Assembly (NCBI GenBank): GCA_021797515.1
Contig: JAJZZP010000036.1
Span: 1-64,000, forward strand
DNA length: 64,000 bases
Source of the DNA: Bacillota bacterium
GTDB taxonomy: Bacteria > Bacillota > Sulfobacillia > Sulfobacillales > Sulfobacillaceae
Direction: 5' to 3'
Shown here: piece after piece, positions 36,316 through 45,509 of the stretch
Numbering within the stretch: the first letter of the stretch is position 1
Layout: every line of letters starts with the position of its first letter
The notes under the pieces: model-generated
Told to the model about the DNA's origin: nothing
The model's database searches: none
What the model saw: the letters and a program-made list of their open reading frames with translations, nothing else
Position numbers and translations under genes: made by a program

Positions 36316-37107
36316 TTACGCGCTTTTTGACTGACGGTAGTAATTTGCCAGCAGAACTAGCAACCACACATAGATGAGGTCTATTGTTACTAGCCATCCC
36401 AGAATCCACCAAACATCAGGGGAAAGATTGGTTATCAAAGCTGACAGCAGGGATATAGCCAATGCGCCTATCATCCATCCTGTAATCCGCTGACGACTGG
36501 CGCGCCGTGTCCACTGGCTATGGCGCCATTGATGTGATAACGGGCCAGATTCGGACATCAGACTAAATTTAAAGAAAACTAGGAAATATTTGGCGACAAC
36601 CAAACCGAGTGGTACCACTAAACCCGTCAGGAGAAACCTAGACAGCGACTGGGGCATCAGGTAGGCATCCCATTGGGTAGATAAAAAGGCCAGGTTAAGC
36701 ACAATAAACCAGCCCAGTCCACGCCAACGTTCACCCCAGGAGACTAACGGGATGTGCCAAATGCGACGAAGCAAGAGCATCACAAAAATCCATTCGACGA
36801 CACTCCAGCCCGCCATCGTCAAAATTCCCGCCATTAGTGTTAGGGGAGGAAGCGGGGCTGTTGACAGATATATGTGCGGCGGATGCGGAACATACCGTGA
36901 TGTGTTCAGCGATGGTTCGGATATCAATGGATGTTCATTAAGCCGAACGAGGTTGAGGAATGAAGGCATTGCGGTCGCAACGTAAATGCGGATTAGTAGG
37001 CCGCCAACAGTGTGATAGCCATGGGATGTACGTGACCAAAGCCAGACAATGTCCCATGAAATTGGTAACAACGCTAATGTCGGGATCCAATACCAATTGC
37101 GTCGCAT
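36316..37107 (-). CDS. Polytopic membrane protein of unknown function
   Basis: The 263-residue protein has an N-terminal helix (IPTLALLPISWDIVWLW), an extracellular segment rich in proline and histidine (SRYVPHPPHIYLSTAPLPPL), then about six more hydrophobic stretches, with a basic loop (HQWRHSQWTRRASRQRITGW). I recognise no family. CCCAGGAGG sits 7 bases before the ATG. It resembles CtaG/caa3-assembly-like proteins in size and topology, but no diagnostic residues are seen. Confidence 0.6.
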   Translation of the reverse strand: MRRNWYWIPTLALLPISWDIVWLWSRTSHGYHTVGGLLIRIYVATAMPSFLNLVRLNEHPLISEPSLNTSRYVPHPPHIYLSTAPLPPLTLMAGILTMAGWSVVEWIFVMLLLRRIWHIPLVSWGERWRGLGWFIVLNLAFLSTQWDAYLMPQSLSRFLLTGLVVPLGLVVAKYFLVFFKFSLMSESGPLSHQWRHSQWTRRASRQRITGWMIGALAISLLSALITNLSPDVWWILGWLVTIDLIYVWLLVLLANYYRQSKSA

Positions 37108-37502
37108 TCAATACCTCCTGGGAAGTTGCGTGGCGGCTGTGGTTTATTGCCATTGTAACATCAACCTGACGCCTGTTTGTCAGAGATTACCGTGTGTCAA
37201 TCTGGCATTATTTAAGGATTTAAGGTGGAATTTAAAAAGTTGGGGTCTACCTTCATGAAAATTAGGCATTGTTTTCAAGCAACGGCGATATTCCCTACAG
37301 GCGCCAATGTTTGCCACCGCTAGCGCCGTGACGCAGAAGGCCACTTCCATATGAGGCAGGCCCCAACCCTCGGTCCAGAGGTAAAACCCGAAATCCAAAA
37401 GGGTTTAATTGCCGACCCACCCTTGGGGTGGCAGTTGGCTGAGGAAGGGCGACGCTGCCGGGCTTTAGCTGGGAGAAATCCGGGCGGATGCTAGAGCAGG
37501 TA
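37108..37502. other. Intergenic stretch without recognisable gene
   Basis: Several short frames are open on both strands but show no ribosome binding site, domain or repeat. I see nothing to annotate. Confidence 0.4.
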
Positions 37503-37886
37503 CTAAGCGGGAATGAGAGACCGCCAAGCGGCAAAGATGAGAAGGCCCCAGCCTAACAAGAAAAATATGCCACCCAAAGGGGTCACCAAGCCCCAGCGCC
37601 TTGAGTTGGTCAAAACCAACATGTAGAGGCTGCCGGAGAACAGGACAACGCCGACGACAAAACTCCATCCGGCCCAGGCTAGGACACTTGATTGAGAGAG
37701 AATGGCACTAGAAAGCGCCACGAGGCCCAATCCCAATGCATGATACATTTGGTATTGCACACCTGTTTGAAAGGTGGCCAACTGTTCGACATTTAGTTTG
37801 GTTTTCAGACCATGGGCGCCAAAGGCACCTAAACCGACAGCCAAAAAACCGAAGATGCCGCCGACCAATAGTAGCGTGACGTTCAT
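37503..37886 (-). CDS. DUF423 family membrane protein
   Basis: The 127-residue protein has four hydrophobic helices and the typical DUF423 N-terminus FLAVGLGAFGAHGLKTKLN, followed by QLATFQTGVQYQMYHALGLGLV and a LFSGSLYMLVLTNSRRWGLVTPLGG segment. The family (YwdK, YgdD) sits in the cytoplasmic membrane and has no established role. The start ATG at 37886 follows AAGGGAG; the longer open frame upstream is unlikely. Confidence 0.9.
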   Translation of the reverse strand: MNVTLLLVGGIFGFLAVGLGAFGAHGLKTKLNVEQLATFQTGVQYQMYHALGLGLVALSSAILSQSSVLAWAGWSFVVGVVLFSGSLYMLVLTNSRRWGLVTPLGGIFFLLGWGLLIFAAWRSLIPA

Positions 37887-37987
37887 GAGATCACTCCCTT
37901 GATTGGAGAAGTGGGTCAATCTCCATTACAATGTAACTGGGCATCGAAATTGTCAAATATTTCCGGGGAGCGGGGCGGAAAAAATTT

Positions 37988-39055
37988 ATGAGTGTCAGAC
38001 TCAGTAAAATTTTTCTTGGATTGGCACTGCTGTTTGGTATTATTTGGGTTTGGCTGAGAGTGGGGGGCGGTACATCATCACAAAGCGCGCCGGTAAAACC
38101 CGTCAAACATTTTCGTCATGTGGTGATTATTATGATGGAAAATCACGGGACATCGGAACTGATGAACAATCCCAACACTCCCTATATTAACCATCTCATA
38201 GCGGCTTATGGATTTGATCCCCAGTATCGGGGAGTTACTCACCCCAGTCTTCCCAATTATCTCGCGACAATTGCGGGATCCACCCAAGGCATTTGGACGG
38301 ACAATCCTGAGCGGCAGTTTAGCGGTCCGACCATCGTCTCCCAATTGCAGGACCATCACCTGAGTTGGGAGGGAGTAATGGAGAGCATCCCGGCGCCAAC
38401 ATTTGAGGGAAACTGGTATCCTGAGCCTTTAGACCAATCGCAGGCGAGCTCCGCTCCAACCAGGGCACTATACGCCAAAAAACACAATCCGTTTGTCTTT
38501 TTTAACAGTATCTCGCGGGCACTGCTGCGAACCCACATTGTCAATTTGCGTACGTTCCAAAGACAGCTTGCCCAAGGGCATCTCGCTGATTTTGTGTGGA
38601 TTACTCCTAATCTATGCCATGACATGCACGGGGAACCGAATACGCCGGGTTCTCGCTGCCCAGTTGCCAACAACACGCAGTTGGAGCGATTAGGCGACCA
38701 ATTTTTAAAAAAACTAGTGCCGGAAATAACCCATAGTCCTATGTGGCAGGGAAACTCAGTTTTGTTCATTACGTGGGATGAAGCTAATGCGCCCGCTGGT
38801 CTAACCTCAGTGCCTCAGTATTTAGCCGGGGCTCCGGGAGCGCCCAAATTTCTGGGAGTAACGATAGGAGGTGGTCTGGTACCCCTAATCGTTATTTCCC
38901 CCCAGACTCGTCACCGCACTATCAGAATCGATTGCAATCATTATTGTCTGTTAAAAACCATTGAAAACGGTTGGCACTTACGGTATCTGGGAAATGCCGC
39001 CAGTCCTCAAGTTCCCACCTTAGCGCCCTTAGTGCCAGAGCGATTATTCCGTTAA
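37988..39055 (+). CDS. Membrane-anchored phosphoesterase (acid phosphatase/phospholipase C-like)
   Basis: The 355-residue protein starts with an anchor or signal (FLGLALLFGIIWVWLR) and then shows the phosphoesterase family fold: HVVIIMMENHGTSELMNNPN with metal ligands (EN), the THPSLPNYLATIAG segment with the nucleophile-bearing TxPSxPNY, WITPNLCHDMHG and FITWDEAN. Such secreted enzymes (AcpA-like, PLC-like) remove phosphate from nucleotides or lipids outside the cell. It is divergent from the DUF423 gene. The ATG has a weak GGGGCGG-type site. Confidence 0.85.
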   Translation: MSVRLSKIFLGLALLFGIIWVWLRVGGGTSSQSAPVKPVKHFRHVVIIMMENHGTSELMNNPNTPYINHLIAAYGFDPQYRGVTHPSLPNYLATIAGSTQGIWTDNPERQFSGPTIVSQLQDHHLSWEGVMESIPAPTFEGNWYPEPLDQSQASSAPTRALYAKKHNPFVFFNSISRALLRTHIVNLRTFQRQLAQGHLADFVWITPNLCHDMHGEPNTPGSRCPVANNTQLERLGDQFLKKLVPEITHSPMWQGNSVLFITWDEANAPAGLTSVPQYLAGAPGAPKFLGVTIGGGLVPLIVISPQTRHRTIRIDCNHYCLLKTIENGWHLRYLGNAASPQVPTLAPLVPERLFR

Positions 39056-39070
39056 TCCTCATTCTCAACG

Positions 39071-39289
39071 TTGAAGAATTTCGGGGTCCGGTGGGCGGAT
39101 GCCCACCTGTTGCCAACTGGAGACTTGCTGGGTGCGGCCGATGATACCTTCTGGCATAAGAGTGGCCAGCATGTAGCCCATGGCGGGTATTGGCGTGATG
39201 CGGTGCGATCACCAGACACGCGTGTGGTCAAAGCATGGGGGCTGATGGTGATTTGGAGCCCGCCATGGGGCGTCCATCCCATGGTCTAG
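39071..39289 (+). pseudogene. IS701-type transposase fragment
   Basis: The piece LPTGDLLGAADDTFWHKSGQ followed by GGYWRDAVRSPDTRVVKAWG matches the first catalytic-aspartate region (AADDTFWHK) of IS701-like DDE transposases; both the beginning and the larger remaining part are gone. Confidence 0.65.
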
Positions 39290-39540
39290 CGTGCCTTATT
39301 CCGAAGACACCGCCGCGTTTTTCTATCATATGCTTTTGCGGCTCTGCGAAATGGCCGAGCAATTAACGACCATTTTTGGTAACTCCGCTCTTTTTGCTCA
39401 GATGCTTGAATTGTCCTCCCTGTCATCAGATAGTGTCGTGTCCTTATTGTGAAGGACGCCTTGACCTTAGCAGGTTGGGGGTTTGATTCCGGGGATTGTG
39501 TCGTTCTCGCCGTGGCTGGCGGCCCGTGCTTTTTCTCGGG
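39290..39540. other. Short intergenic stretch with an uncertain open frame
   Basis: A plus-strand frame from about 39291 to 39452 reads VPYSEDTAAFFYHMLLRLCE then MAEQLTTIFGNSALFAQMLE. It lacks a ribosome binding site and I do not recognise it. Confidence 0.3.
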
Positions 39541-39548
39541 GCGTGGCG

Positions 39549-39554
39549 TATAAT
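39549..39554 (+). promoter_or_regulatory. Consensus -10 element for the toxin operon
   Basis: A perfect TATAAT lies 38 bases before the proposed toxin start; the best -35 at 17 bp spacing (GTGCTT) is poor, which is common for autoregulated toxin-antitoxin promoters bound by the antitoxin. Confidence 0.5.
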
Positions 39555-39591
39555 AGTTCTGTCAGACATTAGCAGACAAGGCGAATATCTT

Positions 39592-39912
39592 TTGCCGAAT
39601 ATCACGGGCTTAGATTGGGATGATGACCAGGACGCCGAGGGTAATGTTCGTCACCTCGCTCGGCACCAGGTCAGTGTCGGCGAAGTTGCCGAAGTAATGA
39701 CCAGCGCCCCCGTTTTTGTGCGCGTGGAAACGGAGGGCAACAATCCGTATTTTGTCGCCATCGGGCACACTGCTAGCGGCCGACTTTTGGAGATTTGGAG
39801 CATCTATTACGAATCCCCACCGAAGGCAGGCTGGTGGCGGACGGTGACGGCTCTGGATGCAGGACCAGACCAATGCGCATTATGGAACAAAGAGAGAGGC
39901 GGGGGACGATGA
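39592..39912 (+). CDS. BrnT-like toxin (predicted RNase)
   Basis: The protein (about 106 residues from the TTG at 39592) matches the BrnT toxin layout: GLDWDDDQDAEGNVRHLARH, QVSVGEVAEVMTSAPVF, then FVAIGHTASGRLLEIWSIYY and WWRTVTALDAGPDQ. BrnT proteins are RelE-fold ribonucleases that form a complex with BrnA. A longer frame starts at 39496, but the TATAAT at 39549 argues for a start after it. The TGA stop overlaps the ATG of the antitoxin gene (ATGA). Catalytic residues are not certain from sequence. Confidence 0.7.
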   Translation: MPNITGLDWDDDQDAEGNVRHLARHQVSVGEVAEVMTSAPVFVRVETEGNNPYFVAIGHTASGRLLEIWSIYYESPPKAGWWRTVTALDAGPDQCALWNKERGGGR

Positions 39913-40217
39913 CAGAGCGGGAATTTCGCCGGTTGGCTGAAGGGGCCGAACTGAAACTAGAGGCCGACCCCACCGAGGTCCACGTGGACCTGCGGGAAGA
40001 GCGGGTGACTATTCGCTTTACGGAAGAGGAAATGCGCGCAATCAATCGGGAAGCGGTTCGTCGCGGGTTGGGGCGTTCGTCGCTCATCCGGATGTTTGTG
40101 CGGGAATCCCTTGAGCAATTGAATGACCCATTGCGTCCTACGCAGCGTGTGCCCATCATCGATTGGGACGGGCGGGTACGGCGCATGCCGCTAACCAAAC
40201 GAGGTGAGGTTGTATGA
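39909..40217 (+). CDS. BrnA-like antitoxin with ribbon-helix-helix domain
   Basis: The 102-residue protein has a CopG/ribbon-helix-helix segment, VTIRFTEEEMRAINREAVRR then GLGRSSLIRMFVRESLEQL, which would bind the operon promoter as a dimer. The N-terminal acidic region (LAEGAELKLEADPTEVHVDL) may wrap the toxin, and a basic tail follows (DWDGRVRRMPLTKRG). The ATG overlaps the toxin stop, and the stop in turn overlaps the start of the zinc-ribbon gene, so all three are coupled. In the usual BrnTA order toxin precedes antitoxin, as here. Confidence 0.7.
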   Translation: MTEREFRRLAEGAELKLEADPTEVHVDLREERVTIRFTEEEMRAINREAVRRGLGRSSLIRMFVRESLEQLNDPLRPTQRVPIIDWDGRVRRMPLTKRGEVV

Positions 40218-40405
40218 AGCTGTCCGATATCCGGTGCCCGTATTGCCAAGGTCACCATTTGACGCCTACCCAACCTGTTTCGCTAGTTGCGTTGCCTATT
40301 GAGAAGAATGCCACGGAATTCGATGGTATTCCGCTTGAAATTGCGCGGTGCCGCGACTGTCAGGGGGTCTTATGGTTCGCAGTCATTGAAGAGATTCCGG
40401 AGTAG
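40214..40405 (+). CDS. Small zinc-ribbon protein of the toxin-antitoxin operon
   Basis: The 63-residue protein has two cysteine pairs, IRCPYCQGHHL and IARCRDCQGVLWF, spaced as in a zinc ribbon. Its ATG overlaps the antitoxin stop (ATGA), showing tight translational coupling. A third small gene of this kind is not a standard part of BrnTA modules. It could assist toxin control or be a passenger. Confidence 0.6.
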   Translation: MKLSDIRCPYCQGHHLTPTQPVSLVALPIEKNATEFDGIPLEIARCRDCQGVLWFAVIEEIPE

Positions 40406-40459
40406 CGGACCGCAATCCGCCGTTAAGGTTATTTAGTCTGCAACCAAGCCAAAAAGAAA

Positions 40460-40483
40460 AAGTCGCACCGTGTGACGCGACTT
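40460..40483 (-). terminator. Hairpin with T tract on the minus strand
   Basis: AAGTCGC and GCGACTT form a 7-bp stem followed, on the minus strand, by TTTTTCTTTTT. It would stop transcripts entering from the right; on the plus strand the hairpin has no T run. Confidence 0.5.
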
Positions 40484-40570
40484 CCCGATTCGTTGTTGGC
40501 GCTCTTCGGGGAAGAATCGGTCGGGCCGTGATCCGATATCAATGTTCCCGAGCTGCGCCGCAAGGGTTAG

Positions 40571-40753
40571 GGGCACCAATTAACTCACTATGCGGAGGAT
40601 GTTTTGCGCAGCTATGGCGTCAGCGAGTACCATCTGAGAGTATCCCCCACGCCCGAGCCTCTGCATTTCTATCGGAATCGGAAGTGTGGATTCGTCAAGA
40701 GCCGCGAAGAACAGCATCAGCACGTCGTATGGCGCATGGGAAAGCATATGTAG
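40571..40753 (+). pseudogene. C-terminal fragment of a GNAT acetyltransferase
   Basis: The frame HQLTHYAEDVLRSYGVSEYH then LRVSPTPEPLHFYRNRKCGF and HVVWRMGKHM matches the last third of GNAT enzymes (the helix before, the NEPALRFYRKxGF motif and the final strand). A TAG precedes it in frame (40568-40570), and the acetyl-CoA-binding part is missing. It is a relic. Confidence 0.65.
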
Positions 40754-41113
40754 TAGATGTGGCGCTTGCCGCGAGCGTCCGGCGACTGGCGATGGGTTGT
40801 GCAACATTTGACATTATCAATAGCTGGGTGACGGGGGCTTTAGGAACCCTCCAATGTCAACCCATTATTTTCCAGCTCTTGGTCTGACTATCTTGGCGTG
40901 AATCCGCTATACTATGATGCCGCTTTTGTCGGTCTTTGGGTGAACCGCAGAGGAACGCTACACCGTTAACGCAGAAACATATGTATTACTGGACGGTGGC
41001 GTGGTATTTTGGGGCTCTTTCTCAAACCCGGTGAGATAGGCTGAACATCGCGGGGGTTTGCGCGTATGATAAGCTCAAACTTTAGGAGATGAGGGGGTGC
41101 ACGATACCGATTC
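40754..41113. other. Intergenic stretch without recognisable gene
   Basis: I see no gene, repeat or clear signal between the GNAT relic and the ISL3-type remnant. Confidence 0.35.
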
Positions 41114-41831
41114 ATGATTGGGCGGGGGTGTTTGCTCCACATGAGAGCAGGTCTTTCGTCCGGAAACCGTCCAACAGATCTTCAATTAGAAATGCAAGCG
41201 CGGACCATTTTTGAGTGGGAGGGCATTGTGCCCCCATTTTTGGTATTACAAAATATCGAGCGCGACGATCACCCGATCCGGTATGATTTGGGTGACCCGC
41301 TCCCAGACCGCCGCGTGCCCGTTTTGCGGGACCCTCAGCACCACGGCCCGGCACGACTCCTTCGAAAAGCCCCTACAAGACCTGCCCCAGGATGGCCGGG
41401 CCGTTTACCATGGGGTGCAGCGACAACGGTATGTTTGCGCCAACCCGGCGTGCGAGCGGGATCTGTTTGTGGAGCGATTGCCGGGGTTTGCCGACGACGG
41501 GGAGCGCAAAACCCTCCGGTTCCAGCGCGCCTGTGTCGTCCGGGCCTTGGACAGCGGGTGTAAACCCGCCGAAGATGCCCTCAAGCGCGAGGGGGCCACG
41601 GTGAGCAATGATACGATTGCCCGGTATGTCAAAGCCGCCGCGCGGCAACTCGAATCCAATTTGGCGCGCAATGACGTCCGCGTGTTGGCGGTCGACGACA
41701 TCGATTTGCGGAAAGGGGACAAGTCGAGTGGCTGCACGGTATTTTTAGATGAAGAAACCCATCGGGTCTTGATCATCGTGAGGGACGACCGGACTAAGAT
41801 GTTGCCTATGGCCCGAGTGCATAATTGGTGA
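41114..41831 (+). pseudogene. ISL3-family transposase, N-terminal half
   Basis: Two frames carry it. The first, MQARTIFEWEGIVPPFLVLQ, runs to about 41290 and the second continues VTRSQTAACPFCGTLSTTAR, YVCANPACERDLFVERLPGF (the ISL3 zinc-binding N-terminus), a helix-turn-helix (DALKREGATVSNDTIARYVK) and VRVLAVDDIDLRKGDK with the first catalytic aspartate. The protein ends at 41831 with the rest of the DDE domain absent. The cut lies 22 bases before the amino-acid permease start, so the remnant now forms that gene's upstream region. Confidence 0.8.
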
Positions 41832-41853
41832 GACTGCTCGGAATAATACCGGT

Positions 41854-43284
41854 ATGAAATTCAAGACCTTTTCCCGCAAAAACTTAAAATTGACGGAAAC
41901 CAAAGAGGCGAGCCATCAATACGGGAGTGGCCCACGAGGAAAAATTCCCCACGGCATTGGCGCAGGTGGTTTAACGCTAATGACCATTGGCGGAATTATG
42001 GGGTCAGGACTGTTTTTGGCGAGTGGATCTGCAATACGATTGGCTGGTCCGGCGATTGCCATTTCGTTTTTGATTGGTGTTACCATCATGTCTATTGAGA
42101 TCTCGGCACTAGCCGAGATGTCTGCCGCAGATCCGGAACGCGGCTCATTTCTTGCCTTTGCCAGACATACCCTAGGGCCGGGGTCAGCGTTCATCGGAGG
42201 CTGGATATTTTGGTTTTCGAGTGTGCTGAATTTGGCGGCGGAAGCTACTGCAGGAGCCATTTTTACTCGATTGTGGTTTCCCGGCGTCCCCGTCTTTGTC
42301 TTCAGCGTAGGCTACTCCATTATCATTGTGGGAATAAATTTTTTGACGGTGAAAGGGTTCAGTTCGGTGGAATCCGTCATGTCCCTGGCCAAGGTGATCG
42401 CCACAGTAGCATTCATTGCGGTGGCCGGACTAGTGATTTTTCACGTTATCCCGGTTCGCCCAATGGTGGGGCCTCGGTTATGGACAAGCGCACCATCTTT
42501 CTTCCCTCGAGGAATTCTGGGAATGTTTGGGGCCATGGTGTTGGTGTTGTTTTCGATGTCGGGGACGGGGATCCTAGGACTGGCAGCGTCTAATGTGAAA
42601 CGACCGGAACAAACGATTAGCAGAACCATTCGCAACACGGTAATTGGAATTTATGTGCTCTATGTGGGTGCGGCGCTGGCGATCACAGGGTTGCTTCGGT
42701 GGAACACTGTGCCTACCGCTCAGAGCCCTTTTACCGGTGCTCTGCGATTATTGCAAAGCAGCTGGCTGGTCGACATTTTAAATTTTGTTATTGTGGTTGC
42801 GGTATTAAGTACGTTAAATGCGGGACTTTTTGCTACTGATCGGGTATTGGCAACGTTGGGGCGCATTCATGACGCGCCGCACATTTTATCCAGGGAATCC
42901 CGTGGGATTCCTCGAATGGCCAATGCGGTCACCGGTGTTCTTTTGGTGATCGTGAGCGGGTTGGCGTACTTTTTGCCGAAAACGGCTTATCTTTATTTGG
43001 TTACGGCGACCGGGTTTCAAGCCTTAATGATTTGGATCCTGATTATTGTGACCCAGATCTACTTTAGGCCGCGATTAGAGAAACGGAAAGTGGACTTAAA
43101 ATTCCAAATACCCTGGTACCCGATGTTATCCTGGATCGGTGTAGTGCTGATTGTGGGGGTCGTCGCGACGGCACCTTTGGCACCCCATGAAGTGATTGCT
43201 CTGGGAATTTCCCTAGCGGCGACCGGGGTTTTTGCCGTCGCGTACCTTCCGGTGAAACGGGCACGTCAAGACAAAGTCTCGTGA
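41854..43284 (+). CDS. APC-family amino acid permease (GABA/aromatic type)
   Basis: This 476-residue membrane protein has about twelve hydrophobic helices. The first helix has [22 protein letters not shown], the consensus substrate-binding motif of the amino acid/GABA permease group, and helix 3 region [20 protein letters not shown]. It imports an amino acid with protons; specificity is not decidable. The following gene is alanine dehydrogenase, so the substrate could be alanine or another carbon/nitrogen source used by sporulating cells. No strong ribosome binding site is visible and the natural promoter may have been disturbed by the ISL3 remnant. Confidence 0.88.
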   Translation: MKFKTFSRKNLKLTETKEASHQYGSGPRGKIPHGIGAGGLTLMTIGGIMGSGLFLASGSAIRLAGPAIAISFLIGVTIMSIEISALAEMSAADPERGSFLAFARHTLGPGSAFIGGWIFWFSSVLNLAAEATAGAIFTRLWFPGVPVFVFSVGYSIIIVGINFLTVKGFSSVESVMSLAKVIATVAFIAVAGLVIFHVIPVRPMVGPRLWTSAPSFFPRGILGMFGAMVLVLFSMSGTGILGLAASNVKRPEQTISRTIRNTVIGIYVLYVGAALAITGLLRWNTVPTAQSPFTGALRLLQSSWLVDILNFVIVVAVLSTLNAGLFATDRVLATLGRIHDAPHILSRESRGIPRMANAVTGVLLVIVSGLAYFLPKTAYLYLVTATGFQALMIWILIIVTQIYFRPRLEKRKVDLKFQIPWYPMLSWIGVVLIVGVVATAPLAPHEVIALGISLAATGVFAVAYLPVKRARQDKVS

Positions 43285-43360
43285 TGCAATCCAATGCGGT
43301 TATGCTAGAATGAACCGTACCCTGTGTTTTCAGTCTTTTTTAGAAAGGATCGTCTTAGCA

Positions 43361-44479
43361 ATGCGCATTGGATTGCCTAAAGAAATCAAGATTGATGAGA
43401 ACCGTGTTGCGCTAACCCCGGCAGGAGTCTTATCGTTGACCAAAGATGGCCACACGGTGGTCGTTGAGTCTGGGGCGGGGATCGGGAGCGGTTTTTCCGA
43501 TGAGCAGTATCGGCAAGCCGGAGCTACCCTGCTTCCAGAAACTGGTGAAGTTTGGGGACAAGCCCAAATGGTCGTCAAGGTGAAGGAACCGTTGCCGGAA
43601 GAATACAGTTATTTTCGCTCCGACATGGTGTTGTTTACCTATTTGCACTTGGCCCCCGAACCCGAATTGACCCGTGCCTTGTTGAAGTCCAACATAACGG
43701 CAATCGCCTATGAAACGGTGCAAAACGAAGACAAAAGTTTGCCGTTGCTGACCCCAATGAGTGAAGTGGCAGGACGCATGGCCAGTCAGATAGGCGCCCA
43801 ATTTCTTGAGAAGCCCTACGGGGGACGTGGTATTCTGCTGGGCGGGGTGCCGGGCGTATTGCCGGGCCGCGTCGTGGTGATTGGTGGCGGCATTGTGGGA
43901 ACCAACGCGGCGCGAATTGCACTAGGTTTGGGAGCTGAAGTCACCATCGTGGACATTAGCGCCGATCGGCTAAGGCAACTAGACGATCAGTTCCACGGAC
44001 AACTGCGAACCTTAATGTCTCATGAATCTAACATTGCGGATGCGGTGCGACACGCCGATTTTGTGATTGGAGCAGTATTAATACCGGGAGCTAGGGCACC
44101 GCATTTGGTCAACGAAGAAATGGTGAAATCCATGGAACCGGGTTCGGTCATCGTCGACGTGGCGATTGACCAAGGAGGTTCCATTGAGACCATTGATCGG
44201 GTCACCACTCATTCCCATCCGACGTATGAGAAATATGGAGTGGTACATTATGCTGTCGCCAATATGCCTGGGGCCGTGGCCCGCACCTCGACTCTGGCAT
44301 TGACCAATGTAACACTTCCGTATGCACGGGCGATAGCCCGTTATGGTGCCGAGGATGCTATGCGGCGTGATGCCAGCCTAGCCAAAGGACTGAATATTTA
44401 TAAAGGCCAGGTAACGTTCCAAGCAGTTGCCGAAGCGCATAATTTGGCATATGTTTCCGTAAACTCACTCTTAGCGTAA
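43361..44479 (+). CDS. ald: Alanine dehydrogenase
   Basis: Ald converts L-alanine to pyruvate and ammonia with NAD+ and matters for alanine use, sporulation and germination in spore formers. The 372-residue protein has [20 protein letters not shown], substrate-binding [10 protein letters not shown], the Rossmann motif [18 protein letters not shown] and [20 protein letters not shown], then [16 protein letters not shown] near the end. Length matches the family. The ATG at 43361 has GAAAGGA upstream; an in-frame upstream ATG would add unconserved residues. Confidence 0.96.
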   Translation: MRIGLPKEIKIDENRVALTPAGVLSLTKDGHTVVVESGAGIGSGFSDEQYRQAGATLLPETGEVWGQAQMVVKVKEPLPEEYSYFRSDMVLFTYLHLAPEPELTRALLKSNITAIAYETVQNEDKSLPLLTPMSEVAGRMASQIGAQFLEKPYGGRGILLGGVPGVLPGRVVVIGGGIVGTNAARIALGLGAEVTIVDISADRLRQLDDQFHGQLRTLMSHESNIADAVRHADFVIGAVLIPGARAPHLVNEEMVKSMEPGSVIVDVAIDQGGSIETIDRVTTHSHPTYEKYGVVHYAVANMPGAVARTSTLALTNVTLPYARAIARYGAEDAMRRDASLAKGLNIYKGQVTFQAVAEAHNLAYVSVNSLLA

Positions 44480-44606
44480 CATTGACACGCATCTCTGCCT
44501 TGGGTCGGCTTGCGGAAGATTTTTCTGCAGGCTGACGATGGGGCAGGGATTTCTCCCTGTGGCGTCGAACACCTTTCCATCCTGACTTAATCGGAAGTGG
44601 TGACGC

Positions 44607-45482
44607 GTGAATGACGTGGTGGCGGAATTTCTTTACCATCTACGGTACGAACGGCATCTAGCCAATAACACAGTGGATTCTTATGGCCGCGATCTAGAAG
44701 ATTTTATGCGGTTTGCTCAGAACCTAGGAGCCATGGCGGAACGGGAACTCATCATGCGATATCTAGATCATTTGCGTGGGGTTCACCGTTCCACGGCGAC
44801 TATTGCGAGGCGTTTGGCTGCCCTGAAAGCATTTTACCGCTGGCAACTGCGAGAGGAATATCAGGCCGAAGATCCGACCGATTTATTACTGTCTCCACGG
44901 TTAGAGCGAAAATTACCCGACGTTTTATCGATTGCCGAGGTGACTCGGTTAGTGGAATCACCCGATGTGCGGCAAGTAACTGGGGTACGCGATAGGGCGA
45001 TGCTAGAGGTTTTATATGCAACCGGAATTAGGGTGAGTGAGTTGTGTCATTTGGGGATCAACGATTGGTGGGCGGATCCTCCGCGACTGAGGTGCTTGGG
45101 AAAAGGAGATAAAGAGCGTTATGTTCCGTTGACTGAAATTGCAGTATCATGGCTGGCTACCTATGTGGAGCAATCGCGACCTAAACTCGTTAAGCGAAGC
45201 AAAACGACATACTTGTTTCTCAATCATCGGGGACAAGTGCTAACTCGCCAAGGCTTTTGGAAGCTGTTAAAAAAATATGCAGTGGCAGCTGATATCGTCA
45301 AACCTATTACTCCACATATGATACGGCATTCGTTTGCCACCCATCTGTTGGAAAACGGCGCAGATTTGCGTGCAGTGCAAGAGATGTTGGGCCACCAAGA
45401 TATTTCTACCACACAAATTTACACCCACATCAGTTCGGGTCGGCTTAGGTCGGCCTATGATGCGACACACCCACGGGCGTGA
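44607..45482 (+). CDS. xerD: Tyrosine recombinase XerD
   Basis: XerD, with XerC, resolves chromosome dimers at dif. The 291-residue protein has the N-terminal SAM-like domain (EFLYHLRYERHLANNTVDSY) and a catalytic domain with GIRVSEL (Arg), GKGDKERYVPL (Lys), HMIRHSFATHLLENGADLRA (His-x-x-Arg), LGHQDISTT (His) and IYTHIS (Tyr nucleophile). The GTG start follows CGGAAGTGG. It begins the chain xerD-deoB-pdp-dacF-spoIIA that is conserved in Bacillus relatives. Confidence 0.95.
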   Translation: MNDVVAEFLYHLRYERHLANNTVDSYGRDLEDFMRFAQNLGAMAERELIMRYLDHLRGVHRSTATIARRLAALKAFYRWQLREEYQAEDPTDLLLSPRLERKLPDVLSIAEVTRLVESPDVRQVTGVRDRAMLEVLYATGIRVSELCHLGINDWWADPPRLRCLGKGDKERYVPLTEIAVSWLATYVEQSRPKLVKRSKTTYLFLNHRGQVLTRQGFWKLLKKYAVAADIVKPITPHMIRHSFATHLLENGADLRAVQEMLGHQDISTTQIYTHISSGRLRSAYDATHPRA

Positions 45483-45509
45483 ATTGATAGGAAAAGAGGT
45501 AATCGTTTG

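Noticed and set aside
40528-40887. 119-residue plus-strand frame in the intergenic stretch
   Set aside because: A different frame across the same bases matches a GNAT relic, so this frame is chance.
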